This document shows, in pieces, positions 50,765-63,814 of a stretch of 64,000 nt of DNA. Made by a program: the position numbers and the translations under genes. Below the pieces are notes generated by a model that saw nothing but the letters and a program-made list of their open reading frames with translations, searched no databases and was not told the DNA's origin. This DNA comes from Sialis fuliginosa (Eukaryota > Arthropoda > Insecta > Megaloptera > Sialidae). Location of the stretch: the NCBI GenBank assembly GCA_961205875.1, contig OY540812.1, positions 15,872,001 through 15,936,000 of the forward strand, in the 5' to 3' direction. How positions within the stretch are numbered: the stretch's first letter is position 1; every line of letters starts with the position of its first letter.

Positions 50765-51153
50765 TATCATTTTATTGACGTTTTAAGGTTTTTATGAATA
50801 CATACATAAATGATGTATAAAATCGATATGAGACGTGTATTAATAAATTTCTTTTTGCACGAGACACTGAATTTAAAAACTCATTGATATAATATTTATT
50901 ACCTGACAACTGAAATCGAAAGGAAGGTGGAACATAATAAACAAATTAGAAGTTTAGAAAAGTGCTTATATGGCGTTCTTCATTAATTATTAACAGATAA
51001 TATAAATACCATATGATTAAAAAAAAGTCTTCTGTTTGGCGACATAGTACTCTGGAACTATAAATTACACCATCTTTAGAATGTTCGTAATTGTAGTCTT
51101 ATTTTACGTATTATTATAATAATTATTTCGATGCTTTGTTTATGAGTTACATC

Positions 51154-51249
51154 CATCTATACTCTATTTCATTTTGATGCTACGAATCGTGCATTTTACC
51201 ATCATAAACCACAGCGACCACTGCATTCTTAAATGAAATAGAGTATAGA
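51154..51249. mobile_element. About 96-bp palindromic MITE
   Basis: ATCTATACTCTATTTCATT on the left is mirrored exactly by AATGAAATAGAGTATAGAT on the right. The interior is less AT-rich. The 19-bp perfect inverted repeat makes chance unlikely. Confidence 0.85.
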
Positions 51250-51929
51250 TAAAGTATCTGAAGAGCAAGTAGGTTAATTTACAGGATCGTTGTTAATATC
51301 TATTTGATCACTGTGTATGAATTAAAACGTGGGTATACCAAAAACGACTTAACTTTAAACATTTTATAACAGTACATGCTAATATTAAATAACAAAATAC
51401 ATCGTTTGTCTTATAAAACCTGTCTGAAAATTCAAATTAAAGTCACGTTTGTACATAATAATAGAATAGTTTTATTAAGGGTCCAATTTTTCACAGATTT
51501 AAATAAAAATGTAATGGTTTGAAATGCCCGAAGCTAGTCCCATACATCTACGTTCTACATGTCTTAGTTCTCAGATTAGACAAATTATAAACTTAGAAAC
51601 ATAGCAACAAATATAAACATAATAAATAAATATAATCCCATAAACTAAAATCATTTAAAACAATAATATAAAAACATAGGGTAAATATAAACAAACAAAA
51701 AACATAATACTGTATATCCAATTTACATAACATAAACTATAATATCAACATATTGTCAAATAAAATATAGAAAATATAATTAAAATAAAAACATAAAGAC
51801 ATAATAATAATAACATCAACAAGCTGTCTAAAGAGACCAAGTTCCATAGAGAATCGCCTTTTTATAAACAAACTATTGTGAAAAATATAATTGTAAAATT
51901 GATTTGTAATATAACTATAGCAGTGTCTT

Positions 51930-52042
51930 CCATGTAACCAGGATTCAAGCTATCTCTCTGTCAAATTTCATCAAGATCGTGAGCGGTTTAGCCGCGAAAA
52001 GGTGACAGAGTTACATTCGCATTTATAATATTAATATGGATT
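51930..52042 (+). mobile_element. Non-LTR retroelement 3' tail
   Basis: GTCAAATTTCATCAAGATCGTGAGCGG, then TTTAGCCGCGAAAAGGTGACAG, then GTTACATTCGCATTTATAATATTAATATGG. This is the classical tail of insect non-LTR retroelements and their SINEs. Confidence 0.7.
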
Positions 52043-52739
52043 AATATCGCTTTAGAATATAATTTTCAATTTACTTACGTCTTTTAGAAAGCTTCAACTA
52101 ACAATAATTACGTGCAACAGGTGCATTAAAGCGTCGAGGGATACAAAATTAGCATTTATCAGTTTAATTTACATTACATTTAATTTTAGGTTACAACATG
52201 AACCTTCAGTGAACATTGTCGAAATATCGCTTTATAAATTTTTTTCCCCCAAACAGTTGCTCATAAGAGAAAAAAACATCTGCCAAGTAAATGCACAGTG
52301 CTTCCTCGTGCTAAATTCACCAAAAGTAGTTAATTATTAAAAAATTTAAATAAAAACCGATGCTCAGATAAATTGCTTAGAATTGGTTAACCATTTAATT
52401 TTTATACAATTTTACTAAAAAATATTATTATTTTTCTTAAGATGCACCTGATTATTTTTTCGTATATTTTTAATTTTTTGACAATTTCAATTTAATTCTA
52501 AATTTATGCAAACGTTAAAATGGCATTTAAAACGTCAAAATGACAGTTAATATCAAAGTAAATATCAATTTTAAAAAACAAAACTTAATTATTTAAAATA
52601 AATTTAGATAAATCTTTGTAAGGGAATATTTTACAACAAACGTTGTAAATCCATATTATAGGAAATTTAATGCTCTACAAAAAATATTCTATAAAATTTT
52701 CACGTTACATGTGTCGTTCTTGAGATATCTTGAAAAAAT

Positions 52740-53058
52740 TAATATTTTGGGGTGTCACCCCTCCCCCTTACACACAATTTTGATGATTTTGAAATGGGAC
52801 CGTCCTCAAGCCAGACCCAACCATCCGACCAAGTTTCAGTAATATCAGTGGTTCATGAGTTATGCGTGTGACAAAGATTCAGGGGACAGACGGACAGATA
52901 CACGGACAGACAGACAGACACGGAGCAAAAAGTGTTTGTCCTGACGTGAAACGGAATGATCAATTTGAAATTTTGAAATCGGAGAAAATTTTTTTTGTCT
53001 CATTCTAAAACGATCACAAAGCTTCTCGTATCTTCGATATTGCGAGGAAGCAGGAAAT
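52740..53058 (+). repeat. Dispersed repeat E, copy 1
   Basis: AATGGGACCGTCCTCAAGCC, then GTTATGCGTGTGACAAAGATTC, ACGTGAAACGGAATGATCAATT and CTTCTCGTATCTTCGATATTG, then GCGAGGAAGC. It is collinear with 55835-56090 at high similarity. A GCTTCCTCGT block at about 52295 may be the opposite end. Confidence 0.75.
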
Positions 53059-53594
53059 GCGTAAAATATCTGTCATTAGCATATATATAAATTCCATACA
53101 AAATCATTTACAGCACTTTAAAATTTAATAAGAAACATATAACGAAAACATAAATTTATACAAATATAAATGTCATGTTTTAAAAAATTGATTCGCAATA
53201 ACATTCTGTTTTTTAAACATTTTTTAAATTATTTCAGGGTCACTATAAAGTAAATTTTAGATGCATATAATTCGTTTCACTAAATCCTAATGTTATTGAC
53301 CCGCAATTATTCTGAACTAATAGTTTATTATGTTTATAATTTTATAATTCATTTATTAATATCTTGTATTTAAATATCTATAAATAACTCGAGAAATAAA
53401 AACTTATTACCTACATTAATTACATTACTTACACTTGTACTTTAAAATGAGAAAAATAAAAAGAAATGGGTATTTGGTTTGTTTTACATATGCAAATATA
53501 CAAATTGGAACTTGTTTTAGATGGGTTAGTAATTTAATTAATTAATGATAAAAGAAAATAATAAATATTGATAAAATATAGGAGCACAACTTAC

Positions 53595-53681
53595 AGTGTC
53601 GCATGGAAGTATCCTGTACGAAACTGTAATGAGACCGTGCAAAAGAGCGATTATTACTAAAGAAAATAGTATGGGTGACAT
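53595..53681 (-). CDS. Orphan first coding exon with signal peptide
   Basis: On the minus strand an ATG opens 29 codons (MSPILFSLVIIALLHGLITV, then SYRILPCDT) and meets a consensus donor ACT|GTAAGT in phase 0. The first 20 residues are a hydrophobic signal peptide, followed by a mature start with one Cys. No downstream exon was identified with confidence between 44 and 53.6 kb. The secreted protein's family is unknown. The phase-0 first intron also occurs in the protease homologue, but that is weak evidence of kinship. Chance remains possible. Confidence 0.45.
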
Positions 53682-53689
53682 CTGAATTG

Positions 53690-55830
53690 ATATCTCACAT
53701 TGTAATATTTATCGATCGAAGATTTTACATTATAAAATAATTAGGTTAATTACAATAATAATTATCTGTCGCATCTTAGCCAGTCAGCTAATCGGTTCAT
53801 CATTCAAATGTACTTTATATATTCAATTAAAAAACATTAACAATATGACTGAAAAACTATTTAAAATACAACTCAGACAGTTTATATGATGTTAAATTTT
53901 CGATTTCCTTGTGTTATAAATAATATCATATACGTGATTGGTTAGGTATACCTTTTTATTGATGCAACTCTACATTGTTTTTGAGTTATTATTGTACAAA
54001 ACAATGTTTTCTGTATTTATTGCTTATTTTTTTTGTGTACTTTCTTGATTTACAAGACGAAATTGAACTGTTTGCTTAAATTTTGAAATGACTTTTTTTA
54101 TTTGTTCACAAAACATAAAAATACGTGTATTATATGTATATTGTATGATTGTATGTAGATGTAGTTACAGAATGTAAAAAAGTAAATATTTAAATGAATA
54201 TGTTTTTCAAATACAATTTTTTTTTTATAAATTATTATTATCTGAATTAAATATAATTATACAATACTGCAGAAATATGACCTTATGTTTTTATTTTAAT
54301 TACTGAGAGTTAATTGATTAGAATAATAGTAAAACAACTTGCAAGTCATAATATGCATTCGAGTTTTAATAGGTGTGAGAATTATTGTGATTTTTTGTTT
54401 TAATTAAAAAGAGAAAAGCAATTGATAATATTATAATTTTAATATTAAATAAATTATACAGAAAGTTCTATTTCTATTCGTAATAGAAGTTATATGTATA
54501 TTTATCGTCTTCATACACATTTGTTATTTGTCTATTTTTCATAAAATTGTAAACATCAATACCAATTCAAATATTAGTGTAGGCCACAGAATAATAAGTG
54601 TGGGCCAGAACTACACATTAGCCTGGCACAGTTTTTACCAAAAGCTTTTAAATTAAAGCCATTTAATTTGTTATCCCCCTCCACAAAAAAATCTTATGTA
54701 ACATATGAAAGATTTATTTATTGTAAATTAAAAATACTGTTACACACAGCTACACAAAAAAAAGTTCGAAGCTAAAAAAGCGACCTATATAGCATTATAG
54801 TATTGGTCGAACATAGTCGAAATGCAAATTTTTGGAATATTTTGCATACCATTTTTTTTAATTTGAGCTTGAATTTTGAGTTTAGGATGATTTTTCCAAA
54901 ATTGTGAGCTATATCAAAAAAGCGACCTGACCTTTAGGATGGCAGATGACTTCTGAAGCCCATAGTACATACACCATAATAAAGATAGCATCTTTATATT
55001 AATATATTTTTATTACCGTTGTTAGAGAATCAAAACTAAATTTATAACGATTTGACACCGTGTAGGAAGTGTATGGTTATGTTTTGGTCTAGACCAAATT
55101 CTTTATAGTACGGGTATTAACGTAATTTTTATATACGTGTAAAACCTTTGTTATAATAACGTATAGGTACACGCACTAATGGTTAGTGTCAAGGCCATTG
55201 AAGGGCACGTTCTTAAAACCATCCTCCAAACTAAAAATATTATGCAATGCACCCGTTAAACATGTCTAAAAAAAAACCTGATATTTACGCAATATCACTA
55301 ATTGTTTCATCTGATTATCATTTGAACATTTATTTTTTAAATAAAAGTTATCGTAATGTTCTAATATACAACGTAGGTAGGATATTAGAAGATAAAATAT
55401 ATTGTAATTCATATACATATATGAATTACAAAAAAGAATTGATAATAATTATACTCGTATATATAGATGGTATATGTTTTCAATAATAGATGCATAAACG
55501 TTGAACAAGAAACCACAACCTTCAAATTATCGTTATATAAAACGACTTACGTGAATGAAGAATAGGTTTTCAGTGTTTTTGTGGTTATTATTATTTTATG
55601 TGAAAAATACTTTGCGTGAACATGCATAATTATACGTTGCACTTTTTTCGATTTTAACAATTAAAGCATATTATTAGATACTATATTATTATTATTGTTA
55701 TTATTATATTATTAAAATATTAGTATTATTATGTAAATTGAAGGGGCATGATAATACATAAGAAAATGTTATTTTCTATAACATAATTCAATTTTTTTTT
55801 CTATTTCTTATCAATTAACCAAAAAATATT
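53690..55830. other. AT-rich non-coding stretch
   Basis: No supported exon or clear transposon end. A phrase AAAAAAGCGACCT recurs at about 54773 and 54916. The frame at 55247-55486 is AT-driven, with no motif. Confidence 0.4.
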
Positions 55831-55834
55831 TTGA

Positions 55835-56092
55835 AATGGGACAGTCGTCAAGCTAGACCCAACAATCCGACCATGTTTCAATAATATTGGTTCAGTGGTT
55901 CATGAGTTATGCGTGTGACAAGGATTCAGGGGACAGACGGACACACGGACGGACACGGAACGAATAGTGTTTGTCTTGACGTGAAACGGAAAGATCAATT
56001 TAAAATTTTGAAATCGGTTAACATTTTTTTTGTCTCAATCTGAAACGATCACAAAGCTTCTCGTATCTTCGATATTGCGAGGAAGCAATAAT
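55835..56092 (+). repeat. Dispersed repeat E, copy 2
   Basis: AATGGGACAGTCGTCAAGCT, GTTATGCGTGTGACAAGGATTC, GACGTGAAACGGAAAGATC and CTTCTCGTATCTTCGATATTG, then GCGAGGAAGC match copy 1 at 52.74 kb in the same orientation. Confidence 0.75.
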
Positions 56093-56979
56093 ATTTCTTA
56101 TATAATATGAAACTGGAGTAATTATGAAAACCTTTTAGAAATTTCCATAAAACTGTCCTTAGATCTATTTATAAACAATAATTTTTTCTCAAACTGCATA
56201 TTCATTAGATGGACTTAATTGTCTCGGCTCCTGAATGAGAAATGAAAACGTGATTTATTTAAATATGTTTGAAAATATAAATAACTTTTTTTTATAATTA
56301 TCAGTATTTGTTTAAATGTTTACATTGATTTTTGGGCGACAAAGAAAACAAATACTTACGTATAAATATAAAGACGTGTATAATCGACGGTATTAGAAAT
56401 TATACAATATGAATTGATTATATTATTTTTATGTTGTTGACCTTTTTAAAGTCACTAACTTCGGTTATACAATACCATTAATAAGTTATTTGCAACTTTA
56501 GCGAGTGTAAAAAAAAAAAAAAAAATTATATTTTCACAACTTCTCAGATGAATAAACTTAAGAAAATCAAGAATTTCTTTAGAAAACAAAATTATTATAA
56601 AATTGTTTACAAAAGGCAATGACGTATTTAACTAGGTAATAACATTTTTCTATTAAAACAATTTATGGCGTTATTTAATTAAATAATGACATATAATGCA
56701 TATATCCGGAAATTCTTAATGTTTATTTAAACTTTATTTTGATTGTTATTACCAAGGTCTACTGTATTTGTAATTCTTAAAAAATAATGTTAAATATTTA
56801 TAAGTATATTCATTTAAATATTCGATACTCCATCAAAAATTGAGCAAGTAATGTTTAGAGAAGACATCAATTTATTGTCGGTTGTAACGAGATTCATTTA
56901 TTCAGACGCTGTTGTCTATTAAGTAAGTATATCCTAAATGTGAAACAAATTTTTTACAATTTTCTTCTGTAGGCTTTTG

Positions 56980-57110
56980 TGGCCGTTGTTCTTATGAACT
57001 AACTTTTCGGGTTGTTGTCCACGATAACGGCTTCTTCAGAAGTATTTCTGAAGAAGACTCCGGCATGAGAGTCGAAACGTCAACTAAGAAAACACACACT
57101 TGGACACAGC
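56980..57110 (+). mobile_element. Retroelement fragment with CTGAAGA...GAAACG motif, copy 3
   Basis: GGCTTTTGTGGCCGTTGTTC, TTTTCGGGTTGTTGTCCACG, a TCTTCAG/CTGAAGA hairpin, then GACTC-loop-GAGTC-GAAACGTC. The order of motifs resembles the copy at 25.7 kb more than by chance, but identity is low. Confidence 0.5.
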
Positions 57111-57290
57111 TCGTTATTTCAATTTTTTTTTAAATTTTGTATTTTAAATTTTGTATGTTAAATACAACTCTCATACATACATCGTATAGTTCAGTTGCTA
57201 TATAACTTGTTCAATAATAGTTATAAACGTTTCTAAGAACTATAGTCATTATACAAGGTATATTATACTTTGGTAAAAATCAATGTATGT

Positions 57291-57744
57291 ATATAAAGAC
57301 AAGGTAGTCTCATCAGCTCCTTGACCAGTCAGCGTTGGCGCGGGAATTGATGTCACCACAAAAACATACATATATTACATATATTATAAATATTATAAAT
57401 GTATAATATAATATTTGGTAATTACAAAAAAATCATATTTATTCTTGTTTTCGTATTTTTGATATTTTAACAACTCATACAATAAAAGAAGTACAAATTC
57501 TTAAGTTGGTATTGCGTTCTGTGATTCTGACTGCTTTTTATGATTTTGCAATGTCAAATTGGCACTTCTTTGATTGTATGTGTTACTAAAATATCAAAAA
57601 ATATGAAAAAAATAACAAAGGATTTCTTTGTAATTGATATTCTATTATACATTTATAACATTTGAATATGTCTTCGTGGTGACGTCAGTTCCTGCGTCAA
57701 CGCTGATTGGTCAAGGAGTTGATGTTGCTACCTTGTCTTTGTAT
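57291..57744. mobile_element. MITE with ATAAAGACAAGGTAG ends
   Basis: The left arm (AGACAAGGTAG, CAGCTCCTTGACCAGTCAGC, GTTGGCGC, GTCACCACA) is mirrored on the right (GTGGTGACGTCAG, CAACGCTGATTGGTCAAGGAG, CTACCTTGTCTTTGTAT). The arms are about 75 bp and the element about 454 bp. Non-coding. Confidence 0.8.
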
Positions 57745-58124
57745 ACCTTGAGTAAAAATAATGCTAATCTCAAGAATTGAAGATAAAATATCTGCAACTT
57801 CAATAGCTCGACAGAAATTTTATTGCATTCAGCATCGAGTTGGCTTTTCAATTATGTGTAGTGCTATTTTCAAAGAGAATGAAAATATTGAGTATCTACG
57901 TGAGATGGACTGTCGTTTTTGGAGTATCTTTATTCTGTAGTCCACAATCTTGTTCTTTCTCTTTCTACCGAGAGTTATCATTTTCGGTTGGCGCACTGTA
58001 TTTTTGTCATACAATCTTTGGCAATTTTGGAAAATACAACTTTGTTAAAAAAATCATGTCATTACCATTTTCGAGAAAAAAATACCTGCTCCTCTGAAGC
58101 TGGGAATATATTTTTGTTCTAGAT

Positions 58125-59580
58125 TATTTCATATCTTTATGAAAAATGTATTGGTTTTACAACTGCATAGATTTACAAATAAAAATCTATTATTTTCAAA
58201 TTGTGAGTGAATAAACTGTTCTTATATTATACATTTGAAAATATATTCATCAGGTGACTCAAATTTATAAAGTTTCATCATCAACACATTGACGAGTCAA
58301 AATAATTTGTTCGCAAAAAGAAAATCACAATTTTTAGGATAGTCAATTGTTTTTATTGTATAATAAGGACTTAATATGTACAGAAACTAATTTGCTAAAC
58401 TCCATAGACAATTACATACAGCTGTTAATCGCATCAGACCTCGTAAAAACAGTAATGAACTTTTGCTTGTGAACATTTTTTATAAATCACCGTGCATTAG
58501 TACAAACTAAACTAAAAACATAATGTATAAATAAATGGTATACATAAGTATTTAATATTTTTTATTTGAACGAAAAAAGTTACATGTATTGTACATACTA
58601 GATACCTGTCTGTGTATACATTTTACGCTTAGTTCACACGACAACAATAAAATTAATTTATACATATGCGTTTATTTATCAATATCATCTCTAACATAAG
58701 AAGGTTTTACTCTGAAATATTTCATTAATTATGTTTATTGTATGAATATAACAATTTTTTATTGAATGTATATTTTTTCCAACATAATGACGTTATTTAT
58801 TGACCTTTATCCCAATTTTAAAGTACTATATTACATATGAAGAGAATGGTCATTTTCCTAAACAATAGTTATTAAAAAAATATATATATAAATTTTTTTT
58901 TTTTAAATCGACGTTGACATAAATAATTTTATATCATTTTAATATACAGGCTGCCCGAGTAGTGTCTAGCACTAAACAATTTGTCAAAAATCAATAAAGA
59001 GGTGTAAAAATGCCCATTTTGTGTCATTTTAAAGAAAACCCTATTCAGTTTATTATGTGTAACTGTTATTTTGTTTCTACAATAATTTTTTAACTGAGGA
59101 CGCCCTGCTCCTTTCTTATACTCTACCTAATCTACATTTCTATGCAACCTCCTTAAACTTCTAGTACTTACCAGGTTTATATGGTTGTTCTTGATGGAAA
59201 ACTTTTATTGTAACTGATTCTAAAATTACTTTGAACCAATTTGGTTTCAATAAACTATTCAACACATTGTGCTTTTTTCTGTGCATTCATTTAAAAATTT
59301 TATATGAAAAAGATAATGTTTTTTCTAATAAAAATCAACATTTTGGAAAAACTTGTTTGTAACGCGGTGGAACGGCGTTCCGGCACCTTTTTTTTCGTGT
59401 CATAGGAAAAGCTGCTTTAAATTGAATTTAAACGATATTTGAATAAGTATAATATTCTTTAATAAAAAATTTGGCAAAAAATGAGTTCTGGAACCTTCTT
59501 TTTTTTTAAAGCCCTGCATATGTATAATGTACTGTACATATATACACAAATCATATAGCAAGGTGGATATTATAAAAAGT
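58125..59580. other. AT-rich non-coding stretch
   Basis: No supported exon. A GGCTGCCCGAGTAGTGTC sequence near 58948 and a GCGGTGGAACGGCGTTCCGGC sequence near 59364 stand out as GC-richer patches. I could not assign either. Confidence 0.35.
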
Positions 59581-59587
59581 CTTAATT

Positions 59588-59962
59588 TAGTGACATAGTG
59601 CTTTGAAACTATAAACCATAGACATTTTCGATTGATCTTAAAATATTTGTTATATTATAGTCTGTTTTTATAAGTTATTTAATTGTTTCGACATTGCAAA
59701 CCCTTGACTATAACTTCAAAGTTCAAATAGTTATATTCAAGTAGCAATTGTTAATACTTAAATTCGTTATTTCAACAGTAATATTAATAGAAACGTGTAA
59801 TTAGTGTTAGTTTTTTTTCTGTAACGATTTTAATTCGCTATATAATTATTGTGTGAATTAACATTTAAATAATTCAGAAGACATTCTTCTGATTTCTTAT
59901 CTCAAAAATAATTAATAATAACAACATTAAAGTAAATCTATGATTTATAGTTTCAGAGAACG
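59588..59962. mobile_element. TIR element with TTTGAAACTATAAACCATAGA ends
   Basis: GTGCTTTGAAACTATAAACC, then ATAGA, on the left pairs with TCTATGATTTATAGTTTCAG, then AGAAC, on the right. Single termini of the same type (CGACATAGTACTCTGGAACT, then ATAAATTA) occur near 23388 and 51029. Confidence 0.7.
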
Positions 59963-60649
59963 TAAAAATAAATATTTATTAAAAATAAACTAACATAAGT
60001 AATTGAATTTAGTATAAATAATATAAAATAATTTTTAAAAGACAATTTTATTTTTACTTTGACTATATTTTCGTATTTTTCAAGGCTACTGTCGAAGTTT
60101 TTTGTATGATAATTTCTTTAGACACTGACAAAGTTGATTGTGTTTACATTTCATTGATTTTGGTATTTGTTAAATTATACAGTAGTAAAAAATACGTATT
60201 ATTGTTTTTATTCCTCTTGAAGAAGAGAATTCTTAGTTAATTATAAATATGCCGATTATTCAAATAAGTATAGAAGCTAATAATACAAATTACTTTTTTA
60301 TTTTTTAACTAACAATAAGTACTTAATTTTTCTCGAAAATATTATATATTATGCTTTTATATGGAGGACAAAAGAATAAAAAAATACTAACTAATGACAT
60401 TATTAAAAATATATTACATACATAACTATAAATGTTAGTAAATATTTAATAAATGTCTTTGACGTCATATCTTTTTAAAACATATAAAAAAATTAATTGT
60501 CGATGGACTAATTATGAAAAATAATTTAAGGAAAATTTTAGCCAGGATCTTTTTTTCATCACTTTAATCAATTTTTATTATTATATAATGTACATTTTAT
60601 GTGTTTTAATCATGGGTTCTAGGATTTTACATTTTTTGTTAGAATTATT

Positions 60650-60878
60650 TCAACGATTAGTGTTATTAGGTACATCCGGTTCAAGATTTCCTGTATCAGC
60701 TACAGTCCGTGTAGATAAGCCAGTGAAGATAATTTCTGCACTAATCCTTAGCTGTTTCCAACTCATTATCCACAGTACCGCCACCATCTTCCGACATAGA
60801 GTCTGAGGCTTTGTTTGGATCCGGCGGTTCAATATAAACAGCCTTTACATCAAGTGGATCTAATATATCAAGAGCTTC
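60650..60878 (-). pseudogene. piggyBac-like transposase N-terminal fragment
   Basis: On the minus strand, 60878-60741 reads EALDILDPLDVKAVYIEPPD, followed by PNKASDSMSEDGGGTVDNEL and a stop. The D/E-rich GG..DN pattern after a Y-I-x-PPDP motif is typical near the N terminus of piggyBac/PGBD transposases. The homology continues after a frameshift (KQLRISAEI in the neighbouring frame). The catalytic DDD domain is absent. The fragment is inactive. Confidence 0.7.
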
Positions 60879-61970
60879 TCATAAAATATTACCTCTGATA
60901 TATTTGTATAATATCAATAAAAAAATTTCATATACAGACAGTTATTAACTCTTATCTTACCTATATTGTATGTATGATAATCTCGTATACTTAGGTTAAT
61001 TTTATGTTCCAAAAAAAGACTATAAAAACTTACCGGCGATCAACGAAAAAGTTAGAATTTAGATAATATTATTGGTCTATATTTAGAAGGATCATCCCCG
61101 GTGACAAGGGGGGTACAGCTATACCGAGCCCCGAACTTTGATATAGATAATGATAAACAAAATCAGACATAAATTAGCCACGGCGACGTTACATAAAAGA
61201 ACGATGAAAATATCGTACCCCCACATTTCCGTCGTCGGTCCTGATAGGGATAGATGTAATATTTTCAAAAAAAAATTAAAAATTAAAATTACGTAAAATA
61301 TAAAATTAAATATAAAAAAGCGTAAAATAATTGCAAAAAACGAATACAAGTCTATTGACTGTTCCCAGTGTGAAATAAATGTCACACCATAGTTCAACAT
61401 TGATTTGCACATTGTAAATTTAGAAATTTATAAAACTAAATGCATAATACGAAACTACTTCTCTACAAAAAAGAATTAAAAAATTCTACAAATAATAACA
61501 AAATAGAATAATACTTACAAGAAACGTACTGCCAATTTTGTGTCTCTGAAACTCTAAACAATACAATTGCACGACGATTGTTGGAAAACAAATATAACGT
61601 TAATATTTGCATTGTTGATGTATTTAGTCAAACATTTAAAAATAAGTATGATTTATTTCAAACCCATTCTAATTCAAATAATCTAACAGGAACACAAAAT
61701 CTTAACAAAAGTTATTGTATTAAGACGTCGATATATTAATTATTTATTCGCATTTTTGTAACATCTAATATAAAATATTACTCTCTAATGAAGTATGAAA
61801 TCTCAAATCAAGGTTATGCTTGAATTACAATTACATATGTGTACATAATATATAGTTAAATGATTAATGTACATTTTGTCACATTATGTACAATAAAATT
61901 TTTTATACTTGTCTTGAACATATGCGCGCATTTACAGGTAAAAAGTAAACACTTGTAACAAACAATTATA

Positions 61971-63680
61971 CAGGGTCAATCCATATGAACTGGTCCAGCA
62001 CTGGTTGCTCGATCATTCTAAAAAAAAATGATTTTTTGTGTGTAATTACACTAACATGTTAGTAGTTCGAAACGACCATTATTTTAATTTTATTGTTTTT
62101 TGTTTTCGCGTGACGGCCATATTTGTTCTACAGGTCGCAGCAATTTTTGTACTTTAAAGGGTTTGCGGAAACTAAAATATCTCAGCTTCTATCAAACCTT
62201 TCAACATCGGAGTAAAAGCAAATTATTCAGAATAAAACGGGCTACAAGATTACTTCTAGACATTTTCACTTAAATGTTATCATAAAGGGTGAAATTTCAG
62301 CCTTAATTCTTAGTTCTATTTTTGAAAAAATCCCATTTTCAAGGGGATGTTTTTGCAAGAAGGGGAAAAGTTAACAAGTCAAATTATTTTTTACAAATAG
62401 GTGGGTACTAGTTGTATTCACACACCAATGTTCAACTCTGAGACTCGCCCCCCTTTATTTAAAAAAATTATCAAAATTTGAAAATTTGAGAAAATTGCAC
62501 TTTTTAAAGCTAAATAACTCTGGTGGGGGACCAGATAAAAATCTGAAATTTTGGCCCATAATAGTACTACATAATGGTATTATGTACCAAAAATTTTGAG
62601 ATTGAGATTTAACTACATGCAGTGGTATTGCAACCACAATATTCAATAGGAGTTCATATGTTAATACAGAGTGTCAACATTAATATAATATCTATTACTA
62701 TCTTTTTCCTTCTTGGAAATAGAAGAATGCTTGAATGAAGAAAAAAATTGTATTTTTTCTGATTGTTTTTAAAATCTCATTTTTTATTTTCTGTCACTTC
62801 CGGTTGAACCGGAAATGATGTCAACTTTTGTTTTTCAAAGGTTACACCCTATATATATTTTATTTTTAGATAGAAAATTAGGTCAGCTTTAAAAATTTAT
62901 AACACATATAATAACTTAAAGTAACTCATAACAAAGATATAACATGTTTTAATTATTATTGAAACAAAATCACAACATGTATACGCTCATTGAAACATGC
63001 ATTTTTGTGGTTGCAATACTACTGCTTGTAGTTAAATCTCAATCTCAAAATTTTTGGTACATAATACCATTATGTAGTACTATGATGGGCCAAAATTTCA
63101 GATTTTTATCTGGTCCCCCACCAGAGTTATTTAGCTTTGAAAAGTATCATTTTCTCAAATTTTCAAATTTTGATAATTTTTTGAAATAAAGAAGGGCGAG
63201 TCTCAGAGTTGAACTTTGGTGTGTGAATACAACTAGTACCCACCTATTTGTAAAAAATAATTTGACTTGTTAACTTTTCCCCTTCTTGCAAAAACATCCC
63301 CTTGAAAATGGGATTTTTTCAAAAATAGAACTAAGAATTAAGGCTGAAATTTCACCCTTTAGGATAACATTTAGGTGAAAATGTCTAGAAGTAAGCTCGA
63401 AGCCCGTTTTATTCTGAATAATTTGCTTTTACTCCGATGTTGAAAGGTTTGATAGAAGCTGAGATAATTAGTTTCCGCAAACCCTTTGAAGTACAAAAAT
63501 TGCTGCGACCTGTAGAACAAATATGGCCGTCACGCAAAAACAAAAAACAATAAAATTAAAATAATGGTCGTTTCGAACTACCCACATGTTAGGGTAATTA
63601 CACACAAAAAATCAATTTTTTTTAGAATGGCTAAGCAACTATTTAATTTAATTTTGGACCATTTCATATGGATTGACCCT
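61971..63680. mobile_element. 1.7-kb foldback element with ~680-bp arms
   Basis: The left arm begins CAGGGTCAATCCATATGAAC and the right arm ends CATATGGATTGACCCT. The arms are complementary to about 62650/62990, including GGCCATATTTGTTCTACAGG and ACTCTGGTGGGGGACCAGATA. The centre, about 340 bp, contains TTCCGGTTGAACCGGAAATGA. The two matching open frames (62455-62646 minus and 62959-63189 plus) are mirror copies of arm sequence, not genes. Confidence 0.9.
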
Positions 63681-63814
63681 ACAGGGTTTTTAAAAATAAG
63701 GATTAGGTGGTTTATTTGCATTATATCAAAAACATGTCTTAAAAGTTCATTGGCAATCAATTTAAGCGAATCATTGAAAAAAATTTTTTTTATCTTTATT
63801 GTAACATAAAAATA

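Noticed and set aside
57840-58122. Overlapping 85- and 67-residue plus frames
   Set aside because: Both frames are open in the same DNA, with no recognisable motif, and lie next to a MITE. Probably chance.
62959-63189. 76-residue plus frame matching the 63-residue minus frame at 62455-62646
   Set aside because: They are the two arms of one foldback element. Not a gene pair.
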